DNA of 64,000 nt, taken from assembly GCA_016709575.1 (NCBI GenBank), contig JADJMM010000002.1:186001-250000 (forward strand), written 5' to 3'. The notes below the pieces were generated by a model. The model ran no database searches and was not told the origin of the DNA. It saw only the letters and a program-made list of their open reading frames with translations. Positions 59,224-64,000 of the stretch are shown piece by piece (position 1 is the stretch's first letter; the number at the start of each line of letters is the position of its first letter). The DNA comes from Sphingobacteriaceae bacterium. Lineage in GTDB: Bacteria > Bacteroidota > Bacteroidia > B-17B0 > Aurantibacillaceae. Both the position numbers and the translations under genes were made by a program.

Positions 59224-60775
59224 TTATTTTTTTTGTGAAAGTTTAAATAAATCATCCTTTTCCTTAGCCGTTAAACTGTCGTATCCGCTCTTAGATATTT
59301 TATCCAGAAGTTTATTCAAATAGCTTTCGTCCACATTATCAGCTCTTTGACCTTTTGAAGAAGAACTATTATGTACTATTTTGAGCTTAGATTTGGATTT
59401 AGAAGCGAAAGAAAAATCAAACAAATCATTGCCGTTCTTTAGGAGATATCCATACAACAAGCCAAATAAAGCACCTCCAATGTGGGCAATTTTTCCACCT
59501 GTGTTGGAAGCGAAATCAATTACCGGTGCTTGTTACAAAAACCAAGAGCGCAAAATACTTAAAAGGCATCTCGAAAAAGAAAACAAATACCGGATAATTT
59601 GGTGTGTAAACAGCCATTACCATAATTAAACCAAGAACTGCTGCAGATGCTCCGAGTAAATAACCACCGGCAAATGTTTCTGGAAAAAGTAAACCTAAAA
59701 TTAAAAGTAAAGCTCCGCCAAAAATGCCGCTCATTATATAAACGTATAACATACGTTTCTCTCCTAAAATGGAGTAAAATAATCGCCCGGAGAAATAAAG
59801 TAAAAGTAAATTAAACAATACATGCCTTAAACCTTCACATGTGAACATGTAAGTGAAAATGGTCCAGAATTTGTAAATGAATTCGTTACCTGAAAGGGGT
59901 AAAGCCATATATGGTGTTAAATAAATATGGGCAATGTTAGTCGCAATATTAAGCGTTAAATAAACCGCAACGTTTAAAATAATAAGTACAGTTAACTTAC
60001 TTTGTTGCTGAAAAGTGCTTTTTATATTATCGAGAACCGACATACTTCTAAGAGTAAAAGTTACGGTTTTTTTCCAGATTAAAATCACAATAAATCCAAA
60101 AAGCATCCCGCCCAAATGCGCGAAATGAGCAACGTTATCCATTGGGTTTGAACGTAAACCTGAAATTAATTCAATGGCACCATAAGCCATTACAAACCAT
60201 TTTGCTTTTACAGGAACTAAAAAGTAAACATATAATAATGTATTAGGAAACATCATACCAAATGCCAATAGCAAACCAAACAAAGAACCGGAAGCTCCAA
60301 TGACTACCAATTGATTTAGGAAATCGGCCTTTTGATGAAGTAATGATATATTATCCTCAGCTGTAAATCCAGGAGTTTGCATCAAATTAAAAATTTGCTC
60401 ATTTACATCCTGCACCTGAAAATAGAAAACTATATATTGAATTAATCCTGCTCCTAATCCTGTAATCAAATAATAAAAAATAAATCGCTTTGCACCCCAA
60501 GTATTTTCAAGAACAGAACCGAACATCCAAACCGCAAACATATTAAAGAACAAATGCGTGATGTCGCCATGCATAAATAAATACGTGATGAATTGATATG
60601 GTTTAAAATCACTTGCGGTAATATAATGTAAACCTAAAATCGCATCCAAATCAATATTTAAACTTTGTGCAAACACAACTTTAGCAGCAAACATGAGGAT
60701 ATTAATTATCAAAATGTTTTTGATAACAGGAGGCAAAGCTTGAAAACTGCGTGGTCTGAATTCCTGGTAACTCAT
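59224..60775 (-). CDS. Two rhomboid proteases in one open frame (probably two genes)
   Basis: First rhomboid (~1-215): HGDITHLFFNMFAVWMFGS, Ser in VIGASGSLFGLLLA, His in HFAHLGGMLFG. Second (~240-450): FNLLLLYFSGRLFYS, Ser in LLGASAAVLG, His in KIAHIGGALFGLLYGYLL, then a tail ending SKSGYDSLTAKEKDDLFKL (DUF6576-type). The reading frame breaks at 59523-59526 (one extra G). The join between the halves runs WKKTVTFTLRS-MSVLDNIKS. Adding one A to the seven-base run at 60067-60073 would end the first protein (WKKNRNFYS, then TAG) just before ATG of the second. I think these are two adjacent genes. Four bases after mutL. Confidence 0.85.
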
Positions 60776-60778
60776 AGT

Positions 60779-62613
60779 TTAACGCTTAAAAAACTTTTCG
60801 GTTTCTTCTCTGCTAATTTCCATCATCACCGGTTTTCCGTTCGGACTATACAAAGGATCGGTGCAATTTAATAAGTGAGAAATGATCATTTGCATTTCGG
60901 CTTCTTCTAAATTTTTACCATACTTAATGCAAGTATTTTTGGCAAGAGCACGACATAAATTATCGTGTATGTCCATTTTTTTGTCGAGCAAATTCAATTT
61001 GTAATTTTCTAAAACACCTTCTATCATTTGTTGTGCGTTAAAGTCACCCAACTCGGCAGGAGTTCCGTTTACAACAATATTATTTTTTCCAAAAGGCTCA
61101 ATTTCGAAGCCTAATAATTTAAATTCAGCTGATAAGTTCTGAATCAAAACAAAATCATTCGTGCTTAGTTCCAAATGAACAGGAAATAAAACTTTTTGTG
61201 TTGATATTGGTTTTTGTTCTTTACTTCCTAGAAAATGTTCGTACAAAATTCGCTCGTGTGCACGCTGCTGATCTACTAATACAACATCGTTATTAAAAGA
61301 AGTGACAATATATTTTCCTGAAATTTGAAATGTTTTATAAGTGATAGATTCGCTGCGAATTTCATTCTGACCTTCAATTTGGTTTTCAAGCGGGACGTCT
61401 ATTAATTCTTCAGGATTGTTTTTGAATCCATCGTATAAAGTCTCCCAATTTTTTTTATTCGATTTTTCTAAATCCGAATCTGATGTTTTGTAGCTTGGAT
61501 TTTGTTTTTTAAACGGATTGTAATCCGGATTGTAACTTACTTTCGGTGGTTCAATAATTCTATTACCGGTATTTGCTTCAATATTAAAACTCATCTCCGA
61601 TTCAAAATCTAAACTCGGACCAACATTCGCTTTTCCAAGTGCGCGCTTTACCGAACTGTGCAATAAAGCATATATAGTTTTATCGTCGATAAATTTTATT
61701 TCTGTTTTTGTTGGATGAATATTGATATCAATATTCTTTGCATCCACTTCTAAAAATAAATACCAAGCAGGGTGTGCGTCATGCGCCATTAATTCGCGAT
61801 ACGCTTCGTAAACGGCATGATTTAAATAAGGACTTTTAATAAAACGATTGTTCACGAAAAATATTGCTCGCCCCTTTTTTTCTTAGCCGTCTCTGGTTTC
61901 CCAACATAACCTGAAATTTTCACAACATCAGTAGTTTGCTCAATTGGCACTAATTTTTGATTCATAGAATTGCTAAACAATCCCATAATTCTTTGGATTA
62001 ATCCTGATGGGGGTAAATTAAAAATCTCGTTATTATTACTGTACATTATAAAATGAATATTATAATGTGGTAAAGCAACGCGTTCAAATTCATCAATAAT
62101 ATGACGTAATTCCGTTGAATCTTCTTTTAAGAAATTTCGTCGAGCCGGTATATTAAAAAATAAATTCTTTACACTAAAAGAAGTACCAACCGGACTTTGA
62201 CATTCACTTTGATTTACAAATTTTCCGCCTTCAATTTCAATTAATTGTCCAACTGTATCTGAACTTTGTTTTGTTTTTAATTCAACTTGTGCAACGGCAG
62301 CAATACTTGCTAAAGCTTCTCCGCGAAATCCTTTTGTGTGAAGATTAAACAAATCATCTGCCGATTTAATTTTGGAAGTGGCATGACGTTCAAAACACAT
62401 TCGTGCATCAAACGGACTCATCCCCGAACCATTATCAATAACCTGAATTTGAGTTTTTCCGGCGTCTTTTACTATCAATTTTATTTGAGTTGCACCGGCA
62501 TCGATAGCGTTTTCGAGTAATTCTTTTACCACAGAGGCTGGTCTTTGAACCACTTCGCCCGCCGCAATTTGGTTGGCTACATGTTCGGGTAAAAGAGAAA
62601 TTATGTTACTCAT
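60779..62613 (-). CDS. mutL: DNA mismatch repair protein MutL, frameshifted
   Basis: ~611 residues. GHKL ATPase: motif I VKELLENAIDAGATQIKL, motif II VIDNGSGMSPFDA, motif III HTKGFRGEALASIAAVAQ, motif IV GTSFSVKNLFFNIPARR. The C-terminal dimerisation domain (FQISGKYIVTSFNNDVVLVD ... CRALAKNTCIKYGK) has SPNGKPVMMEIS near the end. Frame breaks at the A run 61857-61861; one base restores QYFFVNNRFIKSPYLNHA. ATG 62613 chosen (MSNIISLLPEHV). First gene of a long leftward operon. The break is very likely an error. Confidence 0.93.
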
Positions 62614-62619
62614 AAAAGG

Positions 62620-62650
62620 CAAATGTAATACAATAATCCCGAGGGTTTAA
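62620..62650 (-). promoter_or_regulatory. Promoter of mutL, close to the start codon
   Basis: Minus strand TACATTTG (plus 62620-62627, perfect TAnnTTTG) with TTA 20 bases upstream (plus 62648-62650). The ATG of mutL begins 6 bases after the -7 box, so the mRNA would be leaderless or nearly so. Confidence 0.5.
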
Positions 62651-62916
62651 TTCGAGTTCATTTTTGTTAAATAATTTTCAGAATCTTTAACCAAAAAGTG
62701 AGATTTTAAGTTGTTCATTTTTATGGTCAAAAACAGGCAAAAAACAGCCTTTTAAAGCCCCCAAAAAGTGTAGCTGCTTTAGTCTTTTTTTGTAGCAAGT
62801 AATTGACTAATAAACATATAGGTTTTTATACGATAATAAAACTGAATATCAATGAGTTAAAAATTTTATTATTAACAAAAAAATGTTAATTTTTGCAGTC
62901 CGAATTTATATAAGAT
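62651..62916. other. Intergenic stretch upstream of the last rightward genes
   Basis: About 270 bases with no reading frame I can support, AT-rich. A TTAACAAAAAAATGTTAA palindrome-like element lies just before TTTTTGCAG (~62872-62893), near the expected promoter of the gene at 62917, but I see no clear -33 box. No RNA gene recognised. Confidence 0.5.
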
Positions 62917-63383
62917 ATGAAGAACCTTAAAAAGACCTTAGCCATTTGCGTAATCGCAGTTTCGTTTTTTAGCTTAAAAGCGCAAGAAACTAACTTACTT
63001 AAAGCCTTTATTAACGAGAATGATATCGCTATAAGAAGCGTTCAGAAATATTCTATAAACCTTAACGATCCGGCAAATGATGCCACTATTAAGGAGTTGC
63101 TACAATCGCAAATAGCTTCGGTTAAACTTTTTAAATCCAATCCTACCAAAAGTGCTGATATAGCTTTTATGGTTCGACAAAAATCGACTGCGTTTTTAAC
63201 AAAAAACAGCAAGGGCTCTCTTGAGTATCTTGAACTTACAGATAAAGAAAAGCTTTTTTTACATCCCCAAAACAAGTCGAAAAAATCACTTCTGACTTAA
63301 ACAAAAGTGAATTGCAAAAAGTCAATTCTATCGATACAAAAAATCCTCATCTTTTTGATGACCTTAATACAAGAATCCAATAG
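62917..63383 (+). CDS. Small exported protein of unknown function, frameshifted
   Basis: ~155 residues. Signal peptide LAICVIAVSFFSLKAQ, then a helical, polar protein (NENDIAIRSVQKYSINLNDP, ELLQSQIASVKLFKSNPTKS). The frame stops early at 63300. One additional T in the run at 63254-63260 continues as LFFTSPKQVEKITSDLNKSE to TAG at 63383. I do not recognise the family. It sits 25 bases before the large adhesin start on the same strand and may be its accessory. Confidence 0.6.
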
Positions 63384-63408
63384 ATTCTAATAAAAAACTT
63401 ATTTTAAA

Positions 63409-64000
63409 ATGAAACGTATGACTAATTTTTTAAAGAGTAGTATTTCTATTTTTCTACTACTAGTTGCCCTGTCGAAGCAAGGTTCTGCACAATCGTGTAT
63501 TATACCAAGCATTAATGCGCAGGCCGGAACAGGTGCTTCTACTACTGTTTGTTCAGGACAATGTGCAGCATTAACCGCAACCATGGTGGCACCACCAAGA
63601 TCAACAACCACTTATTCGGTTGGTTCGGTAACATATTCTACCATGCCGTATTTTGGTGGGAATAATGTTTTCTCAACTTCTTCGGATGATTTGTGGAGTG
63701 ACTCTATAAGTATCGGTTTCAACTTTTGTTATTTTGGTAACACTTATAACAAACTTCTAGTTGGTTCGAATGGTGAAATTACTTTCGATTTAACCAGAGC
63801 TAATGCGCCTGAATCATGGGTAACAACAGCAATACTACCTAATGCAATTGAACATCCGGGAAATACTATTTGCGGTGCTTACAGAGATTATGATCCGTTA
63901 CCAGGTGGAGTTGTTAGAACTTACACCTCAGGTGTTGCTCCTTGTCGCCAATTTGTAGCTTATTGGAGTGGTGTTACTTTATTTTCATGTTCTACACCTG
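63409..64000 (+). CDS. N-terminus of a large gliding-associated/SprB-like surface protein (partial)
   Basis: ATG 63409, open to the window edge (197 codons). Signal peptide ISIFLLLVALSKQGSAQS, a Cys-containing PKD-like opening (TTVCSGQCAALTATMVAPP), then the motif series TTTYSVGSVTYSTMPYFGGN, DDLWSDSISIGFNFCYFGNT and YNKLLVGSNGEITFDL. These mark the large Bacteroidota proteins that end in a gliding-motility-associated (CHU) C-terminal domain, including SprB-like adhesins. The rest lies beyond the window, so the T9SS sorting end is not seen. Confidence 0.82.
   Translation, partial: MKRMTNFLKSSISIFLLLVALSKQGSAQSCIIPSINAQAGTGASTTVCSGQCAALTATMVAPPRSTTTYSVGSVTYSTMPYFGGNNVFSTSSDDLWSDSISIGFNFCYFGNTYNKLLVGSNGEITFDLTRANAPESWVTTAILPNAIEHPGNTICGAYRDYDPLPGGVVRTYTSGVAPCRQFVAYWSGVTLFSCSTP

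Noticed and set aside
63399..63611. Leftward 70-codon frame
   Set aside because: Antisense shadow of the adhesin N-terminus, whose signal peptide and motifs are on the plus strand.
1..64000. Programmed frameshifting or an altered genetic code
   Set aside because: Breaks fall in unrelated genes, in both directions (+1 and -1), mostly in A/T runs, without slippery-site plus structure pattern. Only one stop (TAG 19895) is a simple in-frame stop with clear continuation besides the MazG-like case.

Overview
The window is a chromosomal segment of an AT-rich member of the Bacteroidota, probably Flavobacteriales-like. Evidence for this: type A sorting domains of the type IX secretion system (T9SS), the gliding genes gldF and gldG, a gliding-associated adhesin start at the right edge, a eukaryote-like 410-residue NADP isocitrate dehydrogenase, the hpt-adk-obg gene order, and promoters of the Bacteroidota form TTG-N19-21-TAnnTTTG. 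I see no phage, plasmid, insertion sequence, CRISPR array or restriction/defence locus. Most of the window is housekeeping and cell-envelope content.

Layout. 1-2590: partial lipoprotein, T9SS cargo, redoxin, small lipoprotein. 2590-8745: lptD-like gene, divergent SPOR-tailed amidase, yidC. 8887-12885: TPR histidine kinase with LuxR-type regulator, dicarboxylate symporter. 13048-14344: MazG-like pyrophosphohydrolase, ChaN-like protein. 14345-19390: probable operon mtgA, serine hydrolase, esterase, gldF, gldG. 19475-22785: thioredoxin-like protein, two paralogous membrane proteins with a CHENW/CxxC head, a large secreted protein. 22901-26224: accB-accC and icd. 26369-31438: a K/E-rich exported protein and a cassette of two paralogous outer-membrane barrel/TSP3 proteins around a repeat protein with a SPOR tail. 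31615-36570: SDR, recX, an RNA m5C methyltransferase, a GT2 protein fused to a degenerate sugar-transferase domain, a cysteine-rich exported protein. 36729-43675: tRNA-Arg(TCT), ftsK, a STAS-like protein, tsaC, then the operon hpt-adk-obg, in which adk has a histone-H1-like Lys/Ala/Pro tail. 43709-47717: two T9SS cargo proteins and a basic exported protein. 47881-52031: dus and a TPR-CHAT protein. 52037-62613: long leftward operon mutL, two rhomboids, TPR-PD40 protein, DUF4159, DUF5686, and two M16 peptidases (one active-type, one lacking the zinc motif). 62917-64000: exported protein and the start of a large adhesin.

The most conspicuous feature is the number of single-base frameshifts: about 30 in 22 genes, including accC, lptD and mutL. 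Nearly all lie in A/T runs, and the reading frame resumes at once with conserved sequence. I read this as uncorrected long-read consensus error rather than gene decay, and I describe each broken gene as one gene with the break position noted. Gene starts, apparent fusions and truncations here should be judged with that in mind. No clear new system stands out. The best candidates for something new are the adenylate kinase tail, the GT2/sugar-transferase fusion, the paralogous barrel-TSP3-SPOR cassette and the tandem CHENW membrane proteins.
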